Positions 40,557 to 49,346 of a DNA stretch of 64,000 nt are shown here, in pieces. The stretch is from Lysobacter prati (GTDB lineage: Bacteria > Pseudomonadota > Gammaproteobacteria > Xanthomonadales > Xanthomonadaceae): contig NZ_VLNV01000001.1 of the NCBI RefSeq assembly GCF_009765215.1, forward strand, positions 1,116,001 to 1,180,000. Reading direction: 5' to 3'. Within the stretch, counting starts at the first letter, position 1. The number at the start of each line of letters is the position of its first letter. The position numbers and the translations under genes are program-made. A model generated the notes under the pieces. The model did not search any database, had not been told where the DNA came from, and saw nothing but the letters and a program-made list of their open reading frames with translations.

Positions 40557-42107
40557 ATGAAGCATCCGCTCTCGCTGCTTGCCCTTGCCTGTTCGCTTGC
40601 CGCCTGCTCGGGCTCCAAGTCACCGCCGAGCGCGGCTGAAAACGCCACCGCCCCGGCTCCGGCGACCACCCGGCAAGACGTCAAGGGCGACGATGCCACG
40701 GCGACCCGAGTGACCGTCTACAGCGGCGGCTACGACCAACTGGCCAACAGTGGCGTCCCGCAGGCCGGAATGCCCGGGTATGCCCTCGTCGACCACAGGC
40801 TCAAGCGCACGCTCAAGCAAGGCGAGAACGCGATCACGGCCGACGACGTTCCCCCATCGATGGACCTGGAGGCTGCTTCGTTGCGACCGCTGACGGATGG
40901 AATCGGCATCGTCGGCCAGCGCTATGTCGCTGCGCTGTCCGGTACCGGCGACGTGCTCGCACAGGCAATCGGCAACAAGGTCACCGTCGAGCACACCGCC
41001 GGGGGCAGCAAGCAGACCGATGCCGGCACGCTGCTGTCGGCCGGTGACGGCCTGACGCTTGCGCTGGACGACGGCACCATCAAGGTGATCCGCAACTACG
41101 ACAGCTTCAGTCTCGTCGACGCACAAACGCGCCTGCCGCGCCACGCCGCGTTGCAGTGGACGGTGTCCGCGCCGCAGGCCGGAGACGCCGATTTCCAGCT
41201 GTCCTATCCGATGGGCGGGATGGCCTGGCGCGCCGAATACCTGGCAAGGCTTGCCAAGGGGGATGGCTGCCAGCTCGCCCTCGACGGCGCCGCGTTGATT
41301 GCCAATCGTTCCGGCGAAAGTTTCGACCAGGCCGAACTGAGTCTGGTCGCGGGCGAGCCCAACGTCGAGCGCATCCAGGTCACCGGTAGCCGGGTGACGA
41401 TGGATCGCTACGAAGAGGTGGCCGCCGCGCCGGCGCCGCCGCCCACCGTGCGCGAGTCCGGCGAGTATCACGCCTATGACCTCCCCGGCCGCGTCCGCCT
41501 CGCCCACGGCAGCAACGAGCGGGTGCCATTGTTCGCGCCGCGTCCGACTGTCGCTTGCGAGCGCGCCTACGTCGTCGAGGCGAATGGCGCCGAATGGGAA
41601 CCACCGCAGCCCCTGCTGGGACCTGGCTACCGCGGCGAGACCGGAAAGCTCGCAGTCACCACTTCGGTCTCGATCATCAATTCGAAGCAGGCCGGCCTCG
41701 GCCAGCCGCTCCCGGCCGGGCGTGTGCGCGCCTTCATCGAGGGCGACTTCCTCGGTGAATCCATGCTGCCGCATACCGCTGCCGGCGAGGAGATCCGCCT
41801 GGACGTCGGCAAGGCGTTCGACCTGCGTGCCGAACGCGAGCAGATAGACTACCGCCTCGACCGCGCCGGTCGCACAGTCACCGAGACATTCCAGCTGACC
41901 CTGACCAATGGCAAGCGCACTGACGCTACCATCCGTGTGATCGAACCGTTGCCGCGCTGGAGCGACTGGGAACTGGTCGCCAGCAGCGTCCCGGGAAAGA
42001 AGAAGGACGCACGCCACGTCGAGTTCGAAGTACCTGTTCCGGCCGAAGGTCAGGCAGCGCTGACCTACACCGTGCGTTATCGCTGGAGCAAGGACGTCAC
42101 GCCTTGA
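40557..42107 (+). CDS. DUF4139-containing lipoprotein
   Basis: A 516-residue predicted lipoprotein with lipobox SLAAC (Cys at 18) directly after a short hydrophobic signal. The rest resembles DUF4139 proteins, beta-rich extracytoplasmic proteins of unknown role, with an AYVVEANGAEWEPP stretch and a C-terminal 'LTYTVRYRW' strand. The start has GAAGGAG upstream. It stands alone on the plus strand; the intergenic space with the copper chaperone is only 38 bases. Confidence 0.75.
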   Translation: MKHPLSLLALACSLAACSGSKSPPSAAENATAPAPATTRQDVKGDDATATRVTVYSGGYDQLANSGVPQAGMPGYALVDHRLKRTLKQGENAITADDVPPSMDLEAASLRPLTDGIGIVGQRYVAALSGTGDVLAQAIGNKVTVEHTAGGSKQTDAGTLLSAGDGLTLALDDGTIKVIRNYDSFSLVDAQTRLPRHAALQWTVSAPQAGDADFQLSYPMGGMAWRAEYLARLAKGDGCQLALDGAALIANRSGESFDQAELSLVAGEPNVERIQVTGSRVTMDRYEEVAAAPAPPPTVRESGEYHAYDLPGRVRLAHGSNERVPLFAPRPTVACERAYVVEANGAEWEPPQPLLGPGYRGETGKLAVTTSVSIINSKQAGLGQPLPAGRVRAFIEGDFLGESMLPHTAAGEEIRLDVGKAFDLRAEREQIDYRLDRAGRTVTETFQLTLTNGKRTDATIRVIEPLPRWSDWELVASSVPGKKKDARHVEFEVPVPAEGQAALTYTVRYRWSKDVTP

Positions 42108-42156
42108 GCATCGATTCCTCGGCACTCCAAGACCACCATTTCAAAGAGCACCATCC

Positions 42157-42945
42157 ATGAGCACCGACCCCACCCGCATGATCCAGACACACTCCGCCGA
42201 CGGCATCGTCGAGATCCAGCTGGCGCGCGCGCCGGTCAATGCCCTCAACCCGGAGCTGTGCAACCAGCTGACGGCCGCGATCGGCAGCGCCATCGCCGAC
42301 GGCGCGCAGGGCCTCATCCTCAGCGGCAGCCCCAAGGTGTTCTCGGCCGGCCTCGACGTGCCCTACCTGGTCTCGCTCGGCAATGACCGCGATGCACTGA
42401 TGTCAGCCTGGGAGTCGTTCTTCTTTGCCGCACGCACCCTGGCCGAATGCCCGGTGCCGGTGGTGGCCGCAATCGGCGGCCACGCGCCGGCCGGCGGCTG
42501 TGTGCTGGCACTGTGCTGCGACTACCGGGTGATGGCGCGCAGCGAGGACCCGGCCAAGCCGTTCCGCATCGGCCTCAATGAAACCCAGGTCGGACTCGTC
42601 GTGCCGGTCGGCATCCTGCGCCTGATGCAGCGCGTGGTCGGCGTCTACCAGGCCGAGCGCCTGGTCGTGGCCGGCGAGATGGTCGCGGCTGACCGTGCCG
42701 AACGCCTGGGTCTGGTCGACGAACTGGTCGATGCAGGCCAGGAGGTCGCACGTGCGCGCCAGTGGCTCGGATCGCTGTTGGCGTTGCCGCAACCGGTGAT
42801 GCGCCAGACCCGCGCCATCGCCCGAGCCGACGTGGTCGCGGCGCTGCAACCGGAACAGATCCAGCTGCCGCGCTTCATCGATGCCTGGAGCGACCCGGCC
42901 ACCCAGGCCGCGCTGCAGGCGCTGGTGGCGCGCCTGGGCAAGTAA
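42157..42945 (+). CDS. Crotonase-family enoyl-CoA isomerase (mitochondrial ECI1-like)
   Basis: A 262-residue crotonase. The CoA oxyanion-hole segments are FSAGLDV (about 62-68) and GGHAPAGGCVLALCCDYR. The motif GLNETQVG holds E142 at the position of the single catalytic glutamate of mitochondrial delta3,delta2-enoyl-CoA isomerase, and the hydratase's other glutamate is absent. It would shift cis/trans-3 double bonds to trans-2 during unsaturated fatty-acid oxidation. The start is ATG 42157. The gene stands alone, followed by an inverted repeat. Confidence 0.82.
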   Translation: MSTDPTRMIQTHSADGIVEIQLARAPVNALNPELCNQLTAAIGSAIADGAQGLILSGSPKVFSAGLDVPYLVSLGNDRDALMSAWESFFFAARTLAECPVPVVAAIGGHAPAGGCVLALCCDYRVMARSEDPAKPFRIGLNETQVGLVVPVGILRLMQRVVGVYQAERLVVAGEMVAADRAERLGLVDELVDAGQEVARARQWLGSLLALPQPVMRQTRAIARADVVAALQPEQIQLPRFIDAWSDPATQAALQALVARLGK

Positions 42946-42951
42946 CCCGGC

Positions 42952-42980
42952 GAGGGTGGCGAGCCAGCGCCGCCACCCTC
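42952..42980. terminator. Inverted repeat between convergent genes, possible terminator
   Basis: GAGGGTGGCG (42952-42961) pairs perfectly with CGCCACCCTC (42971-42980). No T-run follows, so factor-independent termination would be weak. Confidence 0.45.
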
Positions 42981-42992
42981 ACCTTGCAATTC

Positions 42993-44336
42993 CTACAACA
43001 ACCAGATCTCCACGCGCTCGTTGCGGAAGCGCGCGCGTGCATCCGCCGGCGCCTTCAACGGCACCTGTGCGCCCATTCCACGCGCATGCAGCACCGGCAA
43101 ACCCAGTGCCATCAACTCGTGCGCCACCAGGTCGGCGCGGTCGTTGCTCATCATCATCGTGGCCGCCACCGACGTGCTGGTGCCGACATCGGCGAAGCCC
43201 ACCACGAGCAATTGCCGCCCCTGGTTCACAGGCAGTTTCATGAAGGCCGTCAGGCGCTCGATGTCGCGCACCGAGCGGCTGTCGTACACGCTGCTGGCCA
43301 CGCCACTGTCGTTATTGCCGGTGAAGTTGAAGCGCAGACTCACCGGGAGGCGCATGGCATTGCCAATGAGCGCCTTGTACTCGGCCGGACCGAACAGCGA
43401 CGGCGGCTTGTAGCCCGGCCGCATCGTCACGCCCAGGTGGCCTGCCGAGGCGACGGCGTCCTGGCCGTGCTGGCCCATCGCATACAGCGCGAAGCTGCGG
43501 CTCAGCGCGCCCATCATCTGGCTGCCGTACATGTAGAGGCGACGCGTCAGCGGATAGTCCTCGCTGAGCACGTTCAAGCGCGTAGGCGCGACGGCGCGGC
43601 CGCCTTCGGCGATGGCCAGCGGTTTGACGCCGGAACCCCAGCGCTGGCGCAGCGTGATGAAGCCGATCGCCTGCGGGTCCGCCGCAACCGCGTCCAGCAG
43701 CGCCGGCCCGTCCGGATGCTGGCGGCTCATGCCGTAGGCACTGCCTGCCATCACCTGCTCATCGACGAGGTCACGCGCGGAGTTCGCACCCGCCACCATC
43801 TGCAGGCGCACGGGACCCGGACGTCCACCGACGTCGCGCCAGTCGCGGACCTGCCCGGAGAACAACCTGCGCATCTGCCCGATGTCCAGGCGCTTGAGCG
43901 GATTGTCGCGATGGACCACCACCGCGACGCCGTCGAGCGCCAGCACGAATTCCTGGTCGTGCGAGGCCAGGTCGCCGAGTTGCCAGCCTTCGTCGAGTTC
44001 CGCGACCGTCGGCCGCCGCGTCATCATTGCGATCTGCGCTTCACCCGCGACCAGGTCGGCGAAGCCCTGCGCCGTACTGCTGCCTGCGATCTCGACGATC
44101 AGCGGCTGGCCATCGCGGACCGCATGGATCTCGGTCGTCGCCGGCGTCGCCTGCACGCGACGAATGTCCTGATAGCCGATGTCGCGCAACCAGGCCTCGG
44201 CCACCGTCGGCACCAGCCGTGCACCCAGCGTCTGCGAACCGTGGATGCGCACCCGCTCGGCGTCCACCTGTGCGTGCGCCATCGCGCATGTTCCAAGAAG
44301 CAGCAACCCCCACACAAACCGTGCGATACGTGACAT
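42993..44336 (-). CDS. PstS-like binding domain fused to an OmpA domain
   Basis: A 447-residue exported protein with a signal peptide (1 to about 23). Residues about 28-290 form a phosphate-binding-protein-like domain (RIHGSQTLGARLVP, IGFITLRQR). The remainder ends in an OmpA-like peptidoglycan-binding domain (VVGFADVGTSTSVAATMMMS, ARGMGAQVPLKAP, RNERVEIWL). This would be a periplasmic ligand-binding protein tethered to the cell wall. The phosphate ligand is not certain, since the SGTT-type loop of PstS is changed to GSQT/GANSA. ATG 44336 is preferred to the upstream one. No transporter gene adjoins it. Confidence 0.8.
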   Translation of the reverse strand: MSRIARFVWGLLLLGTCAMAHAQVDAERVRIHGSQTLGARLVPTVAEAWLRDIGYQDIRRVQATPATTEIHAVRDGQPLIVEIAGSSTAQGFADLVAGEAQIAMMTRRPTVAELDEGWQLGDLASHDQEFVLALDGVAVVVHRDNPLKRLDIGQMRRLFSGQVRDWRDVGGRPGPVRLQMVAGANSARDLVDEQVMAGSAYGMSRQHPDGPALLDAVAADPQAIGFITLRQRWGSGVKPLAIAEGGRAVAPTRLNVLSEDYPLTRRLYMYGSQMMGALSRSFALYAMGQHGQDAVASAGHLGVTMRPGYKPPSLFGPAEYKALIGNAMRLPVSLRFNFTGNNDSGVASSVYDSRSVRDIERLTAFMKLPVNQGRQLLVVGFADVGTSTSVAATMMMSNDRADLVAHELMALGLPVLHARGMGAQVPLKAPADARARFRNERVEIWLL

Positions 44337-44436
44337 CGCGCACGCCCCCAATGCGAAAACACGCAAGCATCGGGAGGTTCGATGACGTTCTTGTTACCGC
44401 GTGCGAATTCGCTGTTTGAGCAAAATTCCCAGCTGG

Positions 44437-45312
44437 CTACTCGCCTTTCCCAATCGGGCGGTTCGGATCACCGATCCATCCGCTCCAGGATCCCTTGAAC
44501 AACCGGGCACCCTTCAGGCCTGCGTGTTCCATTGCCAGCAAGAGATGGCAGGCGGTGACGCCGGAGCCGCACATCACCGCGACATCGCCGGCCGGGCGAC
44601 CGGCAAGCACGGCCGACAGTTCGTCGGCCAGCTCATCGGCCGGTCGGAAGCGGCCATCGCGCATGCTCAGCGCATAGGGACGGTTGCGCGCACCGGGCAC
44701 ATGGCCCGCGACGCGGTCGATCGGTTCGATGTCGCCGCGGAACCGCTCGTGTGCCCTGGCATCGAGCAACAGTCCGCCCCCGTCGAGGTGCGCCTGCACT
44801 GCGGCCGCATCGAGCAGGCGGGATTCGTCGAACGTGCCGGCGTAGCGGGTCGACGTCGGCACCGGCACGTCGGAGTCGACGGGCAACCCCTGCGACTGCC
44901 AGTGTTCCCAGCCGCCGTCGAGCACGGCAACGCGCTCGTGGCCCAACATCCGCAGCAGGAACCACACACGCGCGGCCGCAAGTGCACCGTCACCGGCGTC
45001 GTAGGCCACGACCTGGGTCTGCGGCGTTATGCCCCAGCGACCGAGTGCGGCGAGGAAGTCGTCGAGTTGCGGCCAGGGGTGGCGGCCGGCGTCGATCTGC
45101 ATCGCCGGCGCCGTGCCCTGCGGCGCGGAAAGGTCGCGCTCGAGATGGGCGTAGCGCGCGCCAGGAATGTGGGCCTCCCGGTACGCCGCTTCAGCGGTGG
45201 CGGGATCGCCCAGCCTGGAGCGCGCATCGATCACGACCAGGTCACTGCGTCCCAGCGCGGACGCCAGCTCCGCGGTGGAAATCAACGTGCCCCAGGATTG
45301 CGTCGTGGTCAT
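44437..45312 (-). CDS. sseA: 3-mercaptopyruvate sulfurtransferase (SseA-like)
   Basis: A 291-residue protein with two rhodanese domains. The active-site loop CGSGVTA in the C-terminal domain (Cys about 248) is the mercaptopyruvate sulfurtransferase type rather than the thiosulfate rhodanese type. It transfers sulfur from 3-mercaptopyruvate to thiol or cyanide acceptors. The ATG overlaps the NUDIX gene stop (ATGA), so the DUF1289-NUDIX-sseA genes form one operon. Confidence 0.92.
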   Translation of the reverse strand: MTTTQSWGTLISTAELASALGRSDLVVIDARSRLGDPATAEAAYREAHIPGARYAHLERDLSAPQGTAPAMQIDAGRHPWPQLDDFLAALGRWGITPQTQVVAYDAGDGALAAARVWFLLRMLGHERVAVLDGGWEHWQSQGLPVDSDVPVPTSTRYAGTFDESRLLDAAAVQAHLDGGGLLLDARAHERFRGDIEPIDRVAGHVPGARNRPYALSMRDGRFRPADELADELSAVLAGRPAGDVAVMCGSGVTACHLLLAMEHAGLKGARLFKGSWSGWIGDPNRPIGKGE

Positions 45313-45944
45313 GCGATGGCCTCCAGTCGTTGCCGCAGGTTGAACAGCATCGACGCGGTCGCGCCCCAGATGCGTTGCGCGGGATAGCGGTACTCGAGCA
45401 CTTCGCGCGGGCGACCACGGAAGTCGAGTGTATGCGTGGCCAGGTTGGCCGGATCGAGCAGGAACGACAGCGGCACCTCGAACACGTCGGCGACTTCGTT
45501 CGGGTCGGGACGGGCGACGTAGTCGTCGTCGAGCAGCGCCACCACCGGCTGCACGCGGTAACCGGTAATGGTGGCCAGTGGATCGAGGAAACCCAACGGT
45601 GCGATCTGCGTCGACGCCAGGCCAATCTCCTCGCAGGTTTCGCGCAAGGCGGTGGCGACGGCATCGGCGTCGTCGTGTTCGACGCGGCCACCGGGAAAGC
45701 TGACCTGCCCGGCGTGCTGGCGCAGCGCATCGGTGCGACGGGTCAGCAGCACCTGCGTGCCGCCGCTGCGGGGAACCAGTCCGACCAGTACCGCCGCCGC
45801 AACCGACACCGTTCCGTCCGGAACCAGGTCGTGCAGCTCGGCGAGATTCCAGCCGGGCCCTTGCGGCGGCGACAGCAATGGATACAGCGCGGCCATCAGG
45901 CCGGGGCAGTCAGGCAGAACCGGTCCGGCTGGCAGGGGCTTCAC
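45309..45944 (-). CDS. NUDIX hydrolase, probable CoA pyrophosphatase
   Basis: A 211-residue CoA-diphosphatase-like NUDIX protein. The box is GGRVEHDDADAVATALRETC (positions about 98-117) followed by EEIGL, and the upstream segment HAGQVSFPGG is characteristic of the CoA pyrophosphatase branch. The start is GTG 45944, whose bases overlap the upstream gene's stop as GTGA. The frame continues upstream only as an antisense shadow. It is predicted to hydrolyse CoA or its oxidised form to 3',5'-ADP and phosphopantetheine. Confidence 0.88.
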   Translation of the reverse strand: MKPLPAGPVLPDCPGLMAALYPLLSPPQGPGWNLAELHDLVPDGTVSVAAAVLVGLVPRSGGTQVLLTRRTDALRQHAGQVSFPGGRVEHDDADAVATALRETCEEIGLASTQIAPLGFLDPLATITGYRVQPVVALLDDDYVARPDPNEVADVFEVPLSFLLDPANLATHTLDFRGRPREVLEYRYPAQRIWGATASMLFNLRQRLEAIA

Positions 45945-46126
45945 CCTCGTCGCTGCTCCCGCTCTGGCAAGGTGGTTTCCATCATGCGCAGGCGCTCGTC
46001 GTCGTTCATCTGTGGCCAGCGCGCGATCTCGGCACTGGTGCGATGGCAGCCGCTGCACAGGCCTTCATCGTCGAGTGCGCAGACGCCGATGCAAGGACTG
46101 AGCACGGCGCGGAAAAGAGTATTCAT
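45941..46126 (-). CDS. Small DUF1289-domain protein
   Basis: A 61-residue protein with four conserved cysteines in SPCIGVCALDDEGLCSGCHR, the DUF1289 signature, followed by the charged helix ERLRMMETTLPER. Probably a small metal-binding protein; the biological role is unknown. ATG 46126 is taken as the start; a longer frame to 46195 is possible. First gene of the DUF1289-NUDIX-sseA operon. Confidence 0.78.
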   Translation of the reverse strand: MNTLFRAVLSPCIGVCALDDEGLCSGCHRTSAEIARWPQMNDDERLRMMETTLPEREQRRG

Positions 46127-46193
46127 CAACTGACAACCGTAAGGCGGGAGCGCATGGGTTTCAACTGCCTTGGCAGTGGTTACCCATAAAGAC

Positions 46194-46288
46194 ATTGAGC
46201 CGGCGTGGAAGCCGGCTCAATGGGTCGTGCATTTGCTTTCACGTCGTTCGCGCTTCGCGCGAAACTGGATCCCGGCTTTCGCCGGGAT
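46194..46288. repeat. Hairpin and REP unit between DUF1289 and fkpA-like genes
   Basis: An 11-bp perfect hairpin ATTGAGCCGGC (46194-46204) with GCCGGCTCAAT (46211-46221), then a REP-type palindrome ATCCCGGC-TTTC-GCCGGGAT (46269-46288). The hairpin may help end the fkpA-like transcript arriving on the minus strand. Confidence 0.65.
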
Positions 46289-46335
46289 GACCAATCGGCA
46301 AAGCCGTGGCCGCTATGCGACCACGGGCCAATTCG

Positions 46336-47022
46336 TCACTTGACGCTGACCAGCTTCACTTCGAACTGGACGGCGACGTTCGGCGGGAACGGGGTGCGCG
46401 GGTCGGCGCCGTACGCCTTCTCCGGCGGCAGGGTGATTTCCCACTTCGAACCGGCCGGCATCTGCAGCAGTGCTTCGCGCATCGCCGCCATCTCGATCTC
46501 GCTGACCTTGATCGCCGGGATCGCCTGCGCCGGACGCGGCTGCTGCGGACGCTCGCCCCATGCGTAGGGACCTGCGACTTCCAGCTGCACCGTGTTGGCC
46601 TGGGTCGGCTTGGCGCCGGTGCCGGTCTCGATGATGCGGTACTGCACGCCGCTCGGAAGCACCTTCACGCCAGCCTTGGCCTTGTTCGCGGCGATGAAGC
46701 CGTCGCTCTTGGTCTTGTTGGTCGCGGCAGCCTTGTCCCACTCGGCCTTGGCCTTGGTCTGCTGGCGCTGCTGCATGTTCTGCACGGCGGTACGCAGCTG
46801 GTCGACCGGAACGGCCGGCTGCTTCTTGCCGTAGCCGTCCTGCAGGCCCTTGATGATGGTGTTCACGTCGACCTGCTCGCCACTCTCAACGGAGTTGCGA
46901 CCAAGGTCATAGCCGAGGGCATAGCTGAGCTTGCCTTTCTCGGTCGAAGTGTCCTGCGCGACGGCGTTGCCGGCGGTCAGTGCCAGGGCCGCAACGGCGG
47001 CAGCAATCAAACGCAACTTCAT
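46336..47022 (-). CDS. fkpA: FKBP-type peptidyl-prolyl isomerase (Mip/FkpA-like)
   Basis: A 228-residue periplasmic isomerase and chaperone. It has a signal peptide (1 to about 22, ending GNAVA), an N-terminal helical dimerisation domain (about 25-125, KLSYALGYDLGRN and a Lys/Gln-rich long helix) and a C-terminal FKBP domain ending VAVQFEVKLVSVK. The FKBP part is short and diverges in the strand before the active site, so isomerase activity is likely but not certain. ATG 47022 with GGAG upstream is preferred. It is divergent from the crotonase gene at 47260. Confidence 0.88.
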   Translation of the reverse strand: MKLRLIAAAVAALALTAGNAVAQDTSTEKGKLSYALGYDLGRNSVESGEQVDVNTIIKGLQDGYGKKQPAVPVDQLRTAVQNMQQRQQTKAKAEWDKAAATNKTKSDGFIAANKAKAGVKVLPSGVQYRIIETGTGAKPTQANTVQLEVAGPYAWGERPQQPRPAQAIPAIKVSEIEMAAMREALLQMPAGSKWEITLPPEKAYGADPRTPFPPNVAVQFEVKLVSVK

Positions 47023-47259
47023 TCGGTGGAATCTCCGTGGTGGATCGAGGGGCGGGTTGGCCGCACCGTCTGTGTAAAGCCTGATGTGTGAAGCCCGCAC
47101 CGGTCGAATCGGCCCGGATGGACGCGCTAGGATAACGGCGCCAAGGCTTAATCGCCACTGAGGCCGCCCTGCTCTGACAGCGCTCCTGTCCCGGAGTTCC
47201 GTAGAAGTCTTCGGCGGCCCCAAACCGACCTCAGAACCCTCTCAGTGAACCCCACCGAC

Positions 47260-48042
47260 ATGTCTGAAACCCCCGTCCTGACTGCCGATCGCGGCGCCGT
47301 GCGCCTGATCACCGTGAACCGCCCGGACAAGCTGAATGCGCTCAACGCGGAAACCCTGGACGCCCTCCTGGCCGCCTTCGAAGCCTTCGAGGCCGCGCCC
47401 GAGGTCCGTTGCGTGGTCCTGACCGGGGCCGGATCCAAGGCTTTCGTGGCCGGCGCCGATATCTCCCAGATGAACACCCTGACCCCGGTCCAGGGCCGCG
47501 ACTTCTCCCTGCGCGGCCAGAAGCTGATGCGCCGGATCGAGAAAATGCCCAAGCCCGTCATCGGCATGATCAACGGATTCGCCCTGGGCGGTGGACTCGA
47601 GCTGGCCATGTCCTGCCACCTGCGCATCGCCGCCGACAACGCCAAGGTCGGCCAGCCGGAGGTCAACCTCGGGCTGATCCCCGGTTTCGGCGGCACCCAG
47701 CGCCTGCTGCGCCTGGCCGGCCGTGCCGCGACCCTCGAGCTTTGCCTGGCCGGTGCGCCGATCGATGCGGCGCGTGCGCGCGAGCTGGGCATCGTCAATC
47801 GCGTGGTGGCCGCTGCCGAACTTGAAGCCGAAACGATGAAGCTCGCCGACCAGCTTGCCGCTTCTGCGCCGCTGGCGCTGCGCGGCGTGCTCGACTGCGT
47901 CAACGTCGGCGGCGAATGCGGCATCGAGGAAGGGCTCGAGTACGAGACCGCGCAGTTCGGCCTGATGTTCTCCACCGACGACATGCGCGAAGGCACCGCT
48001 GCATTCCTGGAGCGGCGCAAGCCGAGCTTCAGCGGCCAGTGA
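47260..48042 (+). CDS. Enoyl-CoA hydratase
   Basis: A 260-residue crotonase. Unlike the gene at 42157, it has both hydratase-type glutamates: one in FALGGGLELAM, one in GQPEVNLGLIPGFGG. It hydrates trans-2-enoyl-CoA in beta-oxidation or a related pathway. ATG 47260 (MSETPVLTADRG) is favoured over GTG 47245. Its stop overlaps the next ATG (TGATG), and nth follows, so the three genes are probably one operon. Confidence 0.9.
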   Translation: MSETPVLTADRGAVRLITVNRPDKLNALNAETLDALLAAFEAFEAAPEVRCVVLTGAGSKAFVAGADISQMNTLTPVQGRDFSLRGQKLMRRIEKMPKPVIGMINGFALGGGLELAMSCHLRIAADNAKVGQPEVNLGLIPGFGGTQRLLRLAGRAATLELCLAGAPIDAARARELGIVNRVVAAAELEAETMKLADQLAASAPLALRGVLDCVNVGGECGIEEGLEYETAQFGLMFSTDDMREGTAAFLERRKPSFSGQ

Positions 48043-48458
48043 TGGCAATCGCCATCAGCGATGCCTGCGTTTGCGGTTGCGGCGATGGCGCAAGCGCCAC
48101 GGTGCATGCGATCGCCGCGGCGCTGGCGCAGGACGATATCGATCGCGCCATCACGCTTGGCCTGATCGCAATCGATCCGTTCCCGTGCGCCAGTTGCAGC
48201 GACGATTGCCGCGCGGGCCTGCAAGCGGCGCGCAGCGAACGGATGCAGGCACTGGCCGCGCGCGATCGCTACCGCACCCGCAACGCGCGCCTTGAGCGGC
48301 GGGCCCGTGAGCGCGCCGAGCATCGAGCCGCGGCGCTGCCCGCCACCACTGGCTCCGCCACCGATGCACCGGCACCCGCTGCAACGTCCCTGCCCTCGGC
48401 CGCCGCTGCCGCGCTGGCCCGCGCGCGCGCCAAGGCCGCCGCGCGTCACAAGCCCTGA
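48042..48458 (+). CDS. Cys-rich small protein, unknown function
   Basis: A 138-residue protein I do not recognise. It has two tight cysteine groups in the first 60 residues, C9-x-C11-x-C13 (ACVCGCG) and C49-x2-C52-x3-C56 (PCASCSDDC), well suited to bind a metal. The remainder is an Arg/Ala-rich, helical, disordered-looking tail. ATG 48042 overlaps the enoyl-CoA hydratase stop by one base and nth starts 18 bases later. Confidence 0.7.
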   Translation: MAIAISDACVCGCGDGASATVHAIAAALAQDDIDRAITLGLIAIDPFPCASCSDDCRAGLQAARSERMQALAARDRYRTRNARLERRARERAEHRAAALPATTGSATDAPAPAATSLPSAAAAALARARAKAAARHKP

Positions 48459-48476
48459 CCGGACACCACCCGCCGC

Positions 48477-49190
48477 ATGCCAGTCGCAAAAGCGAAGAAA
48501 ACCGCTTCGACACGAGCCCGTCGCAGCAGCCGCCTCAGTGCCGCGGAAGTCGAAACGATGTTCGCCCGCCTCCAGGCGCTCAATCCCAGCCCGAAGACCG
48601 AGCTGGAATACACCACGCCCTACGAATTGCTGGTGGCCGTGACGCTGTCGGCGCAAGCGACCGATGTCGGCGTCAACAAGGCCACCCGCAAACTGTTCCC
48701 CGTGGCAAACACCCCCCAGGCCATCGCCGCCCTGGGGGTCGAGGGCCTCAAGCCGTACATCGCCACCATCGGCCTGTTCAATACCAAGGCCGCCAACGTG
48801 GTGGCCATGGCCCGGCAGCTGCTGGAGCACCACGGTGGCGAAGTCCCGCGCGACCGGGCGGCCCTCGAAGCCCTGCCCGGGGTCGGTCGCAAGACGGCCA
48901 ACGTGGTGATGAACACCGCTTTCGGCGAACCGACCATGGCCGTGGACACCCACATCTTCCGCGTCGCCAACCGCACCGGCCTGGCCCCCGGCAAGACCGT
49001 GCGCGCGGTCGAAGACGGCCTCCTCAAGGTCGTGCCGCAGCAGTACCTGCATGACGCCCACCACTGGCTGATCCTGCACGGTCGTTATGTCTGCAAGGCG
49101 CGCAAGCCGGACTGCCCGCACTGCGCGTTGCGCGATCTGTGTCGTTTCAAAGAAAAGACAGCCGGGGAACCCGACCGCCTGTCGGAATGA
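48477..49190 (+). CDS. nth: Endonuclease III
   Basis: A 237-residue bifunctional DNA glycosylase/AP lyase that removes oxidised pyrimidines. Motifs present are the helix-hairpin-helix LPGVGRKTANVV, catalytic Lys and Asp (the Asp in VDTHIFRVANR), and a [4Fe-4S] cluster loop CKARKPDCPHCALRDLC with C-x6-C-x2-C-x5-C spacing. It has a basic N-terminal extension (PVAKAKKTASTRARRSS). It follows the Cys-rich gene closely. Confidence 0.97.
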   Translation: MPVAKAKKTASTRARRSSRLSAAEVETMFARLQALNPSPKTELEYTTPYELLVAVTLSAQATDVGVNKATRKLFPVANTPQAIAALGVEGLKPYIATIGLFNTKAANVVAMARQLLEHHGGEVPRDRAALEALPGVGRKTANVVMNTAFGEPTMAVDTHIFRVANRTGLAPGKTVRAVEDGLLKVVPQQYLHDAHHWLILHGRYVCKARKPDCPHCALRDLCRFKEKTAGEPDRLSE

Positions 49191-49346
49191 CCGTCAGGCC
49201 TCGCCGGGGCTGATCGCGGCCATGGCAACCGGCTGGCGGCGGTAATGCCAGCGTCATCCCTGCGAAATAAGTCAGGGCTGTCATATTTACGCAACTTTCA
49301 CACCCTAGCCTGCGCAGCGTCTTCCTACGCCCCAAGGGCTACGTCC

